A DNA stretch of 64,000 bases. Source: VRUE01 sp963714155. Its GTDB lineage: Bacteria; Actinomycetota; Thermoleophilia; Solirubrobacterales; 70-9. This document shows positions 53,632 to 62,322 of this stretch, piece by piece. The DNA lies in contig OY970236.1 of NCBI GenBank assembly GCA_963714155.1, positions 2,356,001 to 2,420,000 on the forward strand, given 5' to 3'. The notes under the pieces are model-generated. The model did no database searches and had not been told where the DNA came from. It saw only the letters and a program-made list of their open reading frames with translations. The position numbers were made by a program, and so were the translations under genes. Position 1 is the first letter of the stretch; each line of letters opens with the position of its first letter.

Positions 53632-53952
53632 CTAGGGCGGTGGGTCGTGACCCCCGTCGCCGGGCGCACGACCCCTCGTCAACCCCACGATGGCGGTGCC
53701 GGAGGTGCCGGAGAGAACAGCCACGCCGGCCAAGAGGACCTGCGTCGTGCCGGTTGCGACGCCGGCAAAGATCGTTCCTATTCCCGTGAAGGCCGTGACG
53801 ACCAAGATCCCGAGAGAGATCCAGTCTCGCCACAAGTCAGTCTTCGCCCGGGTGGCTTCGTATTTGGCTTTCCTTACTTCGTACTCACCCTGCGAATTCT
53901 CTGGTCCGTCCGATGGCACGGAAAACCCCTTCCACGCGGCGGTAGGCCGCAT
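53632..53952 (-). CDS. Small membrane protein with cytoplasmic coil, unknown
   Basis: From the ATG at 53952 the product is 106 residues. A charged N-terminal part (GEYEVRKAKYEATRAKTDLWRDW) leads into two hydrophobic helices (about residues 50-67 and 70-90) rich in Gly, Ala, Thr and Val, and then a short polar tail. The layout is holin-like or a small membrane stress protein, but I cannot assign it. The frame is open a little further up to a TTG. The DNA is AT-richer than the flanking catabolic genes, suggesting an orphan or acquired gene. It is convergent with the acyl-CoA dehydrogenase gene. Confidence 0.5.
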   Translation of the reverse strand: MRPTAAWKGFSVPSDGPENSQGEYEVRKAKYEATRAKTDLWRDWISLGILVVTAFTGIGTIFAGVATGTTQVLLAGVAVLSGTSGTAIVGLTRGRAPGDGGHDPPP

Positions 53953-54055
53953 CGTCCTGCCATGCAGGCGACGCAATGAAGGGGCTTGGACCCGATTGAC
54001 TACAGATCAAGCGGCAAGCTGATGCTTGTCGGGTGAAGCCTTGGGTGTTCGCCGT

Positions 54056-54418
54056 TTAGGCAGGGCTGAATGTCAGCGTTCTAAATGCATACGTCCTTGT
54101 CGATTGAGAGCTGCCGAAGAATTTGAATGACCGCTGGCCAGACCGCCTCGGTTCGTTGGGCGTGACTATTTGCCGCACCGAATTTGTGATCGAACCGACG
54201 TAGCAGGCGAGACCGAGAACCGGTTTTTTCAAACCTCTTCGGGTGTTTTCGACGGGACGTATGAGTGTGTGGTCGTGCTGGGATTCAACTTCGGGGTAGT
54301 AGAAGAATTGCTGGTATCGAACGAACTCACCAATGAGTTTCGCCTGAGCGACACTGGCCATTGCCAGACTCGCCCACGCCAGCGCGGCAAGTCCAAGGGC
54401 CACGATTCTGGACCTCAT
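54056..54418 (-). CDS. Secreted hypothetical protein
   Basis: The 120-residue product has a clear signal peptide: basic MRSR, a hydrophobic core and an Ala-Gln-Ala cleavage site near residue 26. The mature part contains RYQQFFYYPEVESQHDHTL, a single cysteine and many aromatic residues, ending in YAFRTLTFSPA. It has no recognised domain. GC content is lower than in the flanks. The ribosome-binding site GATAGGAG is 9 nt before the ATG. Together with the membrane ORF downstream it forms an orphan patch between the catabolic genes and dipZ. Confidence 0.55.
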   Translation of the reverse strand: MRSRIVALGLAALAWASLAMASVAQAKLIGEFVRYQQFFYYPEVESQHDHTLIRPVENTRRGLKKPVLGLACYVGSITNSVRQIVTPNEPRRSGQRSFKFFGSSQSTRTYAFRTLTFSPA

Positions 54419-54681
54419 CTGATTGCTCCTATCTTTGTTTTGGTTACTGACCTTGTTACGGGGCTTGGCTGCCCCGAAGGGAGGATGAATCGCTCTAGTG
54501 CGAACCCAGGCGCAGGATTACCCCATTCGACGAACGAGGTAAGCGCTGGTCCAGGCTCAAGCCTGGGGTTCCTGAGCAATGGCATTGGCGAGATAGCCTC
54601 CTCCCGGCGCGGCCATCTTATCGGTACGAGCCAGAACCTCACAAGGAACTCATCGAGAAGAAGATGCCCTGGCGGGAGCCC
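54419..54681. other. Intergenic region between orphan secreted protein and dipZ-like gene
   Basis: These 263 bp carry no convincing gene. A hairpin CCAGGCT-CA-AGCCTGG (54551-54566) could end transcription from the DipZ-like gene on the minus strand, though no strong T-tract follows. The promoter of the secreted orphan gene must also lie here. GC content is below that of the neighbours. Confidence 0.4.
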
Positions 54682-56424
54682 TCAGCCGAAGGTAAAGGCG
54701 TAGCCGGTGACGCCCGCTTGGGGCTGCAGCTCGAGCGTGTGCACTCCGACCTTGGGCAAGTCGACCAGGCTGTAGAGACGCTGGCCCTTGACCTTGACGA
54801 CGCCGCGATGGACATCGGAGCCGGCGAGGTGAGCCGGGATCGGGTGGCCGTCGAGGAGGACGCGGACGCGGCGGGTTCGGCCGGGCGAGCCGAGCACGAG
54901 GTAGACGCGGCGGGCACCGAAGTTGAGCGCCAGCGAGCCGCCCTTCGAGGTTGCCGAGTCGAGCGTGATCCGCCAGCGGCCGTGGTAGGCGAATTCGTTC
55001 GGGCCGGGCGCCGGCGGCTTGGCGAAATCGTGCGAGCCCGGTGAGAGCACCGGGTTGGTGAAGCGTTCGGCCCGGGCCGCGCCGAGGTAGGTCTCCGGCG
55101 TGGTCACGCGCGCGGACGCTTCGATGCCGCGAGCGCCCGAGCGCGCCCTGGCCACCGGCCGGCCGGCCTCGGCGAGTAGCTCGCGGATGATCTGCTCCTT
55201 CTCCTCATATTCGCCCTCGCCGAAGTGGGCGAAGCGGACCCGCCCTTGGGCGTCGATGAAGTACTCGGAAGGCCAGTACTGGGTGCCGTAGGCGCTCCAG
55301 GTCGCCAGCTCGTTGTCCTGGGCGACGGGGTAGTGGATGCCGTTGCGCTCGATCGCTTCCTCGACGTTGCCGGCCTCCTTCTCGAAGGGGAACTCGGGCG
55401 AGTGCACGCCGACGATCGTCAGGCCGTCCTTGCGATAGGTCCGATCCCAGGCGGTCAGGTAGGGCAGCGTGCGCAGGCAGTTGATGCAGCTGTAGGTCCA
55501 GAAGTCGACGAGGACGACGCGACCGCGCAGCGAGCGCATCGTCAGCGGCTTGCCGCCGGGCGTGTTGAACCACTGCTGGTTGCCGATGAATTCGGGAGCG
55601 GTGCCGAGCACCGGCAGACCGCTGGTCCTCACGGCTTCCGAGGCGCTCGTCGCCTTTGCCCCCACCCCATGAGCCGATTCGCCGCGGACATCGCTGAGGG
55701 CCGACCTGGCCGAAGCGGTGTCCTCGAGCCCTTCGGTCGGGTTGACCAGGAAGCTGGGCAGAGAGCTGGCGATCTTGTTCTGGAACTTGATGTCGTAGTT
55801 ACCGGCCATCGCCAGCGCGACTACGACCATCACCGCTCCCATCGCTACCTGCAGGCCACCGCCACGACGGGCAAGCGGCGCAACCAGGCGCCTCCCTCCC
55901 AACATCAGGCAGTAGAGGACCAGCGCTGAGCCAAGCCCGTAGCTGAAGGCGACGGCCAGGCGGCCGACGGTAAACGTCTGCGTGGTGGAAACGATGATCA
56001 CGCCGGCGAGGATCGGTCCGGCGCAGGGCGCGTAGACGACGCCGAGGCTGGCGCCGATGGCGGTCCCCGACCAGAAGCCGTCGCCGCCGCCCCGGGCGAT
56101 CCCGGCACGGCCGGCGAAGCGGCTCAACGTCGCCTCCACCCTGGCCGCCAGCGGCGGGATCATTAGCGTGATCCCGAAACCGAGCAGGACAGCGATCGCC
56201 AGCTTGCGCAGCAAGCCGTCGGGCAGGCCCAGCGCCGAGATCACATAGACCAGGGCAACGGTGGCGAAGGTGAACGAAACCGCCAGCCCCGCCACGATCC
56301 CCAGCGGACGCCGCCGGCCACCGGTGGCACCGGCCGAGAGTGCGATCGGCAGCACCGGCAGCACGCAAGGCGAGAGCGCGGTGCCCGCGCCCGCGATGAA
56401 GCCGAAGAGGATCAGCAAGACCAT
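54682..56424 (-). CDS. DipZ-like fusion: CcdA membrane domain, thioredoxin domain and C-terminal domain
   Basis: The 580-residue protein has six membrane helices of the CcdA/DsbD type (residues 1-215) with the paired cysteines in ALSPCVLPVLPIA (Cys20) and VYAPCAGPILAG (about Cys134). An extracellular TlpA-like thioredoxin domain follows (about 275-425) with WTYSCINC (Cys313, Cys316). The C-terminal beta-rich domain (about 470-580) is the carbohydrate-binding-like part seen in mycobacterial DipZ. It carries reducing power across the membrane for disulphide or cytochrome c maturation. The gene starts 49 bp past the PRC-barrel gene on the same strand. No cytochrome c genes are in view. Confidence 0.92.
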   Translation of the reverse strand: MVLLILFGFIAGAGTALSPCVLPVLPIALSAGATGGRRRPLGIVAGLAVSFTFATVALVYVISALGLPDGLLRKLAIAVLLGFGITLMIPPLAARVEATLSRFAGRAGIARGGGDGFWSGTAIGASLGVVYAPCAGPILAGVIIVSTTQTFTVGRLAVAFSYGLGSALVLYCLMLGGRRLVAPLARRGGGLQVAMGAVMVVVALAMAGNYDIKFQNKIASSLPSFLVNPTEGLEDTASARSALSDVRGESAHGVGAKATSASEAVRTSGLPVLGTAPEFIGNQQWFNTPGGKPLTMRSLRGRVVLVDFWTYSCINCLRTLPYLTAWDRTYRKDGLTIVGVHSPEFPFEKEAGNVEEAIERNGIHYPVAQDNELATWSAYGTQYWPSEYFIDAQGRVRFAHFGEGEYEEKEQIIRELLAEAGRPVARARSGARGIEASARVTTPETYLGAARAERFTNPVLSPGSHDFAKPPAPGPNEFAYHGRWRITLDSATSKGGSLALNFGARRVYLVLGSPGRTRRVRVLLDGHPIPAHLAGSDVHRGVVKVKGQRLYSLVDLPKVGVHTLELQPQAGVTGYAFTFG

Positions 56425-56473
56425 CGGTTCAACCTTTCCACTCCCTGCTTACGAGAGAACGGCAGCGAATGGT

Positions 56474-56872
56474 TCAGGCGGGCTGCGAAGTGACGGCGCC
56501 CTCGCCGCGGCCTGCTACCTCGGCCGCCCGGCCGACGCCCTCGCCGGCCCCGTAGTGGGCGCAGATCGTCAGCTCGTGCTCGCGCAGCAGCGGCCTGGTC
56601 GGGTCGACGACCGGCGAGCTGCGGATCTTCGCGCGCTCGTGGGCAACCCACACCCGGTCGGCACCGGCAGCGCAGTCCCGCAGCGGCACGACGACAAGGG
56701 TTGAGCCGAGGCGACCCTGCTTGACGATCAACCAGGTCGGGGCGTCGCCCGCAGCGTCGGCGAAGAGGCCCGTGACCCGGCCCGCAGCGCTGCCACCTTC
56801 GTCATCGACCTGGTGGCCAATCCAGCCCCTAGCCTCCTCCAATGAGGGCAACTGGGCGGGATCGTCACTCAT
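56474..56872 (-). CDS. PRC-barrel-like hypothetical protein
   Basis: From the ATG at 56872 the product is 132 residues. LEEARGWIGHQVDDEGGSAAGRVTGLFADAAGDAPTWLIVKQGRLGSTLVVVPLRD is the pattern of a PRC-barrel/DUF2171-type beta barrel, and a His-Glu-rich C-terminal segment follows. The role is unknown; PRC barrels often bind RNA-related or photosystem partners, but stand-alone actinobacterial copies are uncharacterised. The start overlaps the meaB stop by 8 bp, so the two are coupled. The frame is open much further upstream, but only as antisense-like sequence within meaB. Confidence 0.7.
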   Translation of the reverse strand: MSDDPAQLPSLEEARGWIGHQVDDEGGSAAGRVTGLFADAAGDAPTWLIVKQGRLGSTLVVVPLRDCAAGADRVWVAHERAKIRSSPVVDPTRPLLREHELTICAHYGAGEGVGRAAEVAGRGEGAVTSQPA

Positions 56873-57827
56873 CAGCCTGCCTCGCCAGCAACTCCGAGGC
56901 GGCGCTCGCCGGGTCGAGTTCGCGTCGCACGACGCGCTCGAGCAGCTCCGCGGTCTGCGGGTCGGCAGCGGCGGTTGTCTCCATGCGGCGCCGCATGCGC
57001 GAGGTGGCGATGCCAAGCACCTCGTTGCGCAGGTTGCGGGCCCGCCGCTGATCAAGAGTGCCGGCCGCCTCGATGTGGGCGCGGTGCTCGCCGATCGCCT
57101 CCGCCAGCTCGGCCACGCCCTCCCCCCGCGCCGCCTCGGTGCGCAGGATCGGCACCTTCCAGCCCGCCGGGTCGTGGGAGAGCGCCAGCACGCCACGCAC
57201 CTCGCGCACCATCGTGTCGGTCATCGGGTGGTCGGCCTTGTTGACGACGATCACGTCGGGGATCTCCATCACCCCCGCCTTCAGCGCTTGGATCGAGTCG
57301 CCCGAGCCGGGCATCAGGGCGAGCACGATCGTGTCGGCGTGGTCGACGATGTCGATCTCGGCCTGGCCGACGCCGACCGTCTCGATCAGCACGTCGTCCT
57401 TGCCGGCGGCATCCATCGCCAGGGCAACCTGCAGCGCCGCCTCGGAGAGGCCGCCGAGGGCGCCGCGCGAGGCCATCGAGCGGATGAAGACACCGGGATC
57501 GAGGAAGTGGTCGGAGAGGCGGATGCGGTCGCCGAGCAGAGCGCCGTGGGTAAAGGGGCTGGAGGGATCGATCGAGAGCACCGCGACCTGGCGCTCCTGC
57601 TTACGCAGCTCACCGGTGAGGGCGCCGATCAGGGTGCTCTTGCCGACTCCGGGAGGACCGGTGAAGCCGACGATGCGGGCGGCGCCGGTGCGCGGGTAGA
57701 CCTCGCGCACCAGATCCCAGCCCGCCGGGTCGTCGGACTCGATCAGCGTGATCGCCCGCGCCAGGGCGCGCTTGTCGCCGGCGACGAGGCGCTCGGCGAG
57801 CGGGGCTGTCTTGGCAACGTCGGCCAT
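56865..57827 (-). CDS. meaB: MeaB/ArgK family P-loop GTPase (methylmalonyl-CoA mutase chaperone)
   Basis: The 320-residue G3E-type GTPase has Walker A GFTGPPGVGKSTLIGAL near residue 53, SIDPSSPFTHGALLGDRIRL (switch I), DVLIETVGVGQAEIDIVDHAD (switch II/Walker B), and the base-recognition NKAD. MeaB protects and reloads cobalamin on methylmalonyl-CoA mutase. Here it is not beside the mutase genes, as is usual, but about 12 kb away, next to a PRC-barrel gene and DipZ. No second mutase is present in the window, so it very probably serves the enzyme at 43091-45146. Confidence 0.95.
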   Translation of the reverse strand: MADVAKTAPLAERLVAGDKRALARAITLIESDDPAGWDLVREVYPRTGAARIVGFTGPPGVGKSTLIGALTGELRKQERQVAVLSIDPSSPFTHGALLGDRIRLSDHFLDPGVFIRSMASRGALGGLSEAALQVALAMDAAGKDDVLIETVGVGQAEIDIVDHADTIVLALMPGSGDSIQALKAGVMEIPDVIVVNKADHPMTDTMVREVRGVLALSHDPAGWKVPILRTEAARGEGVAELAEAIGEHRAHIEAAGTLDQRRARNLRNEVLGIATSRMRRRMETTAAADPQTAELLERVVRRELDPASAASELLARQADE

Positions 57828-57856
57828 GGGCCGGTGAGTCTAGAGTCCTCGCCGCC

Positions 57857-58513
57857 GTGATTCCCACGATCCGCTTTCTCTCCCGCAACGGGATGCTGAA
57901 CCGTAGATACGGGCAGCTGCTCGTCCGCTACCTGCGGCGTCGCTTCTTCACCGCCGCCGGCCGGCGCTGGCACACCAACGGGCTCGTCTTCTTCGGCCGC
58001 GGCCTCGAACTGGAGATCGCCGCCAAGGGGCGAATCGATTTCGGTCGCTTCGTCTGGATCGGAGATGGGACCAAGATCCGCTGCCACGAGGGCCGGGTCG
58101 AGATCGGCGACAAAACGGTGATGGGTCAGGAATGCACGATCTCGGCTTACCAGCACGTGCGGATCGGCGAGCAGTGCGTGATCGCCGACCGGGCGATGTT
58201 CATCGACTTCGACCACGGCGTGGTCGAAGTCGAGCGGCCGATCCGCCAGCAGGGCATCTACAAGCGCGACGTCGTGGTCGGCTCCAACGTCTGGATCGGC
58301 TACGGCGCCTGCGTCCTGCGCGGCGTCAGCGTCGGCGACAACGCGATCGTCGGCACCAACTCGGTCGTCACCAAGGACGTGCCGGCCAACGCGGTCGTGG
58401 CCGGCATCCCCGCCCGCATCATCCGCATGCGCGAGGCGCCCGAGCAGCTGCGCTGGCCGGATCCGGTTGAGCCCGACCCCTCGGCCTGGACGACGCTGCA
58501 GCCGCCGAGCTAG
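57857..58513 (+). CDS. Left-handed beta-helix acyltransferase (hexapeptide repeat, WbbJ/Maa-like)
   Basis: From the GTG at 57857 the protein is 218 residues. Residues about 55-195 contain hexapeptide repeats (IGDGTKIRCHEGRVEIGDKTVMGQECTISAY, VWIGYGACVLRGVSVGDNAIVGTNSVVTKDVP) ending in the AGIPARII motif of trimeric O-acetyltransferases. The histidine in DFDHGVVEVERPI is a likely catalytic residue. It would acetylate a sugar or serine-type hydroxyl with acetyl-CoA. An N-terminal basic segment precedes the helix. The gene overlaps the convergent PIN toxin gene by 4 bp. Placement near glycan genes suggests envelope sugar acetylation. Confidence 0.85.
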   Translation: MIPTIRFLSRNGMLNRRYGQLLVRYLRRRFFTAAGRRWHTNGLVFFGRGLELEIAAKGRIDFGRFVWIGDGTKIRCHEGRVEIGDKTVMGQECTISAYQHVRIGEQCVIADRAMFIDFDHGVVEVERPIRQQGIYKRDVVVGSNVWIGYGACVLRGVSVGDNAIVGTNSVVTKDVPANAVVAGIPARIIRMREAPEQLRWPDPVEPDPSAWTTLQPPS

Positions 58514-58911
58514 CCAAGCGTGACGGGAAGGGTCCGCAAGCCCTGTTCGCGGGCGGCGCGGTGCAGGCGAACGTCCCAAGTAGCGAAAACCGAATCGGCG
58601 GCCGAAAGTGTCAGCGCAGCCGCCAAATGCAGCGCATCGAGACTGCGCAGGCCGTGCTCGACCGCAAGCTTCGCGGCGTGCTCTGTCACGGCCCTGTCGA
58701 CCTCGACCACGTGGAAGCCAATCCACTCGCGTTCCACTCTTTCGACGGCCTCTTGTCCTCCCTCACGAGCAACGGCGCGAACTGTCTCGACAAAGCCAAT
58801 CCGGCACATCGCCCACCTGGCCACACCGTCCATCGCCCTGAGCACGGCCTCGCTGCCCCGCTCCGTGACGTAGCGCTTGACCAGTGCACTCGAATCGAAA
58901 TACAGATTCAA
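58510..58911 (-). CDS. PIN-domain ribonuclease toxin (VapC family)
   Basis: The 133-residue protein has the PIN active-site acids: Asp in YFDSSALVKRY near residue 6, Glu in GFVETVRAV near residue 42, Asp in LRSLDALHLAAAL near residue 92, and Asp in FATWDVRLHRAA near residue 113. VapC toxins cut specific RNAs, often tRNA or 23S rRNA loops. Its start overlaps the antitoxin stop by 4 bp, the normal coupling of such modules. The fold is complete, so the toxin should be active. Target unknown. Confidence 0.9.
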   Translation of the reverse strand: MNLYFDSSALVKRYVTERGSEAVLRAMDGVARWAMCRIGFVETVRAVAREGGQEAVERVEREWIGFHVVEVDRAVTEHAAKLAVEHGLRSLDALHLAAALTLSAADSVFATWDVRLHRAAREQGLRTLPVTLG

Positions 58912-59186
58912 CGCTCTTCTTCGCGCTCAGCGAGAATGATCGCCGACGCCGAGCCGCCCGTATTGATGGGCGGCGGCGGGTTCTTCGGGAGAGGGCCTGA
59001 AGGTGGCGTAACCCTGCCTTCCGCAATCAGCCTCTCCATCGGGTCGTCAGGCAGAGCCGGTTCCGTCGGCACGATGTCGGCAACGGGGCGACCGCGCGAT
59101 GTGACCCTCACTCGCTCGCCCTTCTCGACCTTACGGAGGACGCTGCTCAGCTGCGCCTTCAAATCCCGGACTCCGATCTCTCGCAT
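58908..59186 (-). CDS. Antitoxin of VapBC-like module (Phd/YefM type)
   Basis: The 92-residue protein opens MREIGVRDLKAQLSSVLRKVEKGERVRVTSRGRPVADIVPTE, the Phd/YefM DNA-binding fold that represses the operon promoter. The C-terminal half is proline-rich (GPLPKNPPPPINTGG) and probably disordered, wrapping the toxin. It overlaps the PIN toxin gene by 4 bp and precedes it, so antitoxin is translated first. The pairing of a Phd-type antitoxin with a PIN toxin is common in actinobacteria. Confidence 0.88.
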   Translation of the reverse strand: MREIGVRDLKAQLSSVLRKVEKGERVRVTSRGRPVADIVPTEPALPDDPMERLIAEGRVTPPSGPLPKNPPPPINTGGSASAIILAEREEER

Positions 59187-59364
59187 TTAGTCATGGTAGG
59201 TGGCGGTCGCTGCTCGAAGCGACCTGCAACGACCTTACCAGAAATGAAGTGTGTTGTCTGACATCTGATAGATTTCACCGCCGTAGCAACTGTGGACTGG
59301 CCTGCGGCGATGCGGCCTCCGGTGCGGACGGTGGCGATCGCTCCCTGGAAGACAATACGTTTCC

Positions 59365-59622
59365 ATGGATATCGCTGCCCGTTTTGGGGAAAACCTCAGT
59401 CGCGTTCGCAAGCGCGCCGACCTCTCACAGGAGGAGCTCAGCGTCCGCGCCTCGCTGCACCGCACCGAGATCAGCCAGCTCGAGCGCGGCCTGCGCGTCG
59501 CCCGCGTCGACACGCTGATCAAGTTGATCGGCTCGCTCGAAGTCTCGGCCGACGAGTTGCTCGTCGGCATGGACTGGGAGCCCGGTGGCACCCGGCTCGG
59601 CAAGTTCAAACCGCGGGACTAG
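59365..59622 (+). CDS. Small XRE/Cro-type helix-turn-helix protein
   Basis: The 85-residue protein is a single HTH domain: FGENLSRVRKRADLSQEELSVRASLHRTEISQLERGLRVARVDTLIKLIGSLEVSADELLVGM is the classic SinR/XRE pattern. A short tail follows. It may repress itself. It stands between the toxin-antitoxin pair, whose stop-start gap is 178 bp away, and the glycogen genes, convergent with the latter. Whether it belongs to the toxin-antitoxin region or is an independent regulator cannot be told. The ribosome-binding site is weak, and the leader may be short. Confidence 0.85.
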   Translation: MDIAARFGENLSRVRKRADLSQEELSVRASLHRTEISQLERGLRVARVDTLIKLIGSLEVSADELLVGMDWEPGGTRLGKFKPRD

Positions 59623-59645
59623 GACGAGCGAGGCTGCAGCGCCTA

Positions 59646-60842
59646 CTAGGCGCGGGTGGACTTGGCGCCGACCATGTCGGCGTAGACCGCGGCGGTCTGC
59701 TCGGCGACGTCGCCCCAGTCGAAACGGCGCAGGTGCTCGTAGGCTTCGGCGACGAGGTTGCGGCCCAGCTCATCGTCGGAGAGGACGCGGATCGCCATCT
59801 CGGCCAGCGCTTCGGGATCGTGGGCGCGGAAGCGCAGGCCGGCCTCCTCGTGGGGAACGACCTCGCGCAGGCCACCGGTGTCGGCGACGATGCAGGGGCA
59901 ACCCGAGGCCATCGCCTCGAGCGCGACCAGGCCGAAAGGCTCATAGATCGATGGGACCACGGTGAGGTCGGCAATCCGGTAGAGCGAGTGCAGCACGTCG
60001 TCGCCGATCCAGCCGAGGAAGGTGCCGTGCTCCATCAGGCCCAGCTCCTCAGCCTGCTTGTGCAGCTCGGCCTCGTGAGTGCCGGAGCCGGCAATCAGGA
60101 AGCGGGTGCCCGGCACCTCCTCGATCAGCCGCGGCATCGCCTCGAGTGCGAGCTGGAAGCCCTTCTCGTAGACGAGCCGGCCGATCAGCAGCACCAGCTT
60201 CTCCTCGGGCGCGGCGAACTCCGAGCGCAGGCGGGTCAGCTCGGCGGGATCCTGCGGCTGCAGGTCGTCGGGGTCGATCCCGTTGGGGATGACCGAGACC
60301 CGCTGCTCGTCGACGCCGAAGATGTCGGCGATCTGCTCGCGCATGTAGTGCGAGCAGGCGATCACGCGGTCGGAGCGGTTGGTGATCCAGCGCTCGACCC
60401 CGTGGATGTAGGTCTGCGGGTGCTTGTCGACCCAGCCCTGGTGGCGGCCGTGCTCGGTGGCGTGGATCGTCGTCACCAGCGGCGCGTCGAAGCGTTTGGC
60501 CAGGTGGTCGCAGGCGTTGGCGACGAGCCAGTCGTGGCCGTGGACGAGGTCGAAGCGGTAGCGGTCGCCGAGCTCGACCCCGGCGGCGAGCATGTCCGAG
60601 TTCATCCGCTCGACCCAGGCGACGAACTCGCCGAGGTCGGTCGGGCGCTTGGGCTCGCGGATGCGGTGGATCGTCACTCCCCCACGCCGCTCCTCCGCCG
60701 GCGACTCCTCGCCGCCGCGGGTGAGGACGTGGACCTCGACCTCGCGATCGACCAGTGCCTCGGAGAGCTTGCGCACGTGACGGGCGAGACCACCCTCGAT
60801 CAGCGGCGGGTACTCCCAGGAGAGAATGAGGACTCGGGTCAT
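59646..60842 (-). CDS. GT4 glycosyltransferase (glycogen synthase / alpha-maltose-1-phosphate synthase-like)
   Basis: From the ATG at 60842 the product is 398 residues. It has two Rossmann domains: RVLILSWEYPPLIEGGLARHVRKLSEAL at the N-terminus, HGHDWLVANACDHLAKRF near residue 100, IPNGIDPDDL near residue 180, and the GT4 E-x7-E motif in VPSIYEPFGLVALEAMASGCPCIVADTGGLREVV near residue 300. GT4 glycogen synthases of this type extend alpha-1,4-glucan from ADP-glucose or make maltose-1-phosphate. The GH57 gene behind it supports glucan synthesis. An in-frame start 13 codons up is less likely, because the family starts at MTRVLILSWEYPP. Confidence 0.88.
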   Translation of the reverse strand: MTRVLILSWEYPPLIEGGLARHVRKLSEALVDREVEVHVLTRGGEESPAEERRGGVTIHRIREPKRPTDLGEFVAWVERMNSDMLAAGVELGDRYRFDLVHGHDWLVANACDHLAKRFDAPLVTTIHATEHGRHQGWVDKHPQTYIHGVERWITNRSDRVIACSHYMREQIADIFGVDEQRVSVIPNGIDPDDLQPQDPAELTRLRSEFAAPEEKLVLLIGRLVYEKGFQLALEAMPRLIEEVPGTRFLIAGSGTHEAELHKQAEELGLMEHGTFLGWIGDDVLHSLYRIADLTVVPSIYEPFGLVALEAMASGCPCIVADTGGLREVVPHEEAGLRFRAHDPEALAEMAIRVLSDDELGRNLVAEAYEHLRRFDWGDVAEQTAAVYADMVGAKSTRA

Positions 60843-60909
60843 CAGAACTGTTCGCACCCCGATCGCCACGGATTCGAACACCCGGAAGTCACCGTGTCGA
60901 TCGGTGTGC

Positions 60910-62322
60910 TCACGGCTGCAGCAGTGGCGAGAGGCTCAGGTCAGGGGCTAGTGCGCGCGTGCGCGGGTCGGCGATGGCCGGAGAGTCTATGGCCTGCAGG
61001 GCTGTCTCGGAGTGGGAAATGGCTCGCTGGTAGGCGTAGTCGCCAGCTTGGCGCCGCTGATCGAGGAAGGCCCAGTCGCTTGACTGGACCGCGAGCAGCT
61101 CGCGCGCGGCGCGCTTCGCCGCGTCACCGCGCAGGCCGCCGGAGAGGGCGCGCAGGAGGCGCAGCTCCAGGCGCCGGGAGCCCCAGGCGAGGTCCGCCAC
61201 CGCCGGCGAGTCCCAGGTGCGCAGGTCCTTCTCCTCGCCCCAGGTCGAGGCGTGCAGCGCTCGCTCGAGCGGCTCATGCTCGGCGAGGGCCTCGGGCACG
61301 GTGAGCAGGCGCACGCCGGCGGCGTCGGCTCCGGCCAGGACGTCGCGCAGCCAGATCGCCCCCTCCGACCACCAGTGGCCGAGCAGCTCGGTGTCGATCG
61401 CGAAGACGAGCAGGCCGCGGCGACCGTGGGCGGCGCGGTACTCGCGCAGCCGCGCCTCCACGGCAGCGAGGAACTCGGCGGCCTGACGGCGCGCCGCCGC
61501 CGCCCCCGCCGCCGGGTCATAGCCACCGCCACCGACCTTCCAGATCCGCACGCCGCGTAGCGACTCGCCGGCGAACTGGGCGTGGGCCGGGTCGGAGGGG
61601 TAGCCATCCAGCGACCAGAGCCACTGGATCGCCTCCCAGTCGATCGGCAGCGCCACCGGGCCGGCCTCGGTGGCGACCGGCGCCAGTGCTTCGAGCGGCT
61701 GCCGATGGCGGCTCTGATCGACGCAGAACCAGCGCACGCCCTGCTCAGCCAGGCGCCACTCGAGGCCGGGCGCGTAGGCGCACTCGGGGAGCCAGAAGCC
61801 ACCGTCCCAGTCGAAGCGGCGGCGGTGCGAGCGAATGCCGGCGTCGAGCTGCAGGCGCAGGCCCTCACGACTGGCCAGGAGCGGCAGCACGGCGTGCGTC
61901 GCCGCCGAGGTCGCGAGGGCGATCCGACCCTCGGCCGCGGCGCGCTGGAAAGAGCGCAGCGGGTCCCCGTCGTCGGCGTCGAGCAACTCGAGGGCGCGGC
62001 TGTAGCGCTCGTGCTCAGCTACGCAGGCATCGCGGCACTCGGCGTCGACCTCCTCGATGTCGGCCTTGGCGGCGGCGATCCGCCAATCGACCAGGAAGCG
62101 GCGCAGCCGTTCGCGCACGCCCGCGTCCTCGAGCTGGTCGGCGAGGACGGGGGTGATCGTCATCGTCAGCCGCTCGGCCACCTCCAGCACCGGCAGGTAG
62201 GAACGAATGACGGCATCGAACAACCACTCCTCGCCAAACGGATAGGTCCCAAAGCCCTCGACGTAGGGCATGTGGGAGTGGAGGACGATGGCGAGGTCGC
62301 CGGCGCTCTCCTCAGGGGCCAT
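60910..62322 (-). CDS. GH57 family 1,4-alpha-glucan branching enzyme-like protein (DUF1957 C-terminus)
   Basis: From the ATG at 62322 the enzyme has 470 residues. GH57 motifs appear in order: HSHMPYVEGFG near residue 15, the nucleophile Glu in FWLPECAYAPGLEW near residue 195, VRWFCVDQSRHRQ, and the acid Asp in VFAIDTELLGHWWSEG near residue 325. The C-terminal helical domain (about 380-470) is DUF1957. Characterised members form alpha-1,6 branches. It is 67 bp upstream of the GT4 gene on the same strand, and a methyltransferase gene overlaps its start by 11 bp. Together they look like one operon making or editing glycogen. Some GH57 proteins of this group have other transferase activities. Confidence 0.9.
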   Translation of the reverse strand: MAPEESAGDLAIVLHSHMPYVEGFGTYPFGEEWLFDAVIRSYLPVLEVAERLTMTITPVLADQLEDAGVRERLRRFLVDWRIAAAKADIEEVDAECRDACVAEHERYSRALELLDADDGDPLRSFQRAAAEGRIALATSAATHAVLPLLASREGLRLQLDAGIRSHRRRFDWDGGFWLPECAYAPGLEWRLAEQGVRWFCVDQSRHRQPLEALAPVATEAGPVALPIDWEAIQWLWSLDGYPSDPAHAQFAGESLRGVRIWKVGGGGYDPAAGAAAARRQAAEFLAAVEARLREYRAAHGRRGLLVFAIDTELLGHWWSEGAIWLRDVLAGADAAGVRLLTVPEALAEHEPLERALHASTWGEEKDLRTWDSPAVADLAWGSRRLELRLLRALSGGLRGDAAKRAARELLAVQSSDWAFLDQRRQAGDYAYQRAISHSETALQAIDSPAIADPRTRALAPDLSLSPLLQP

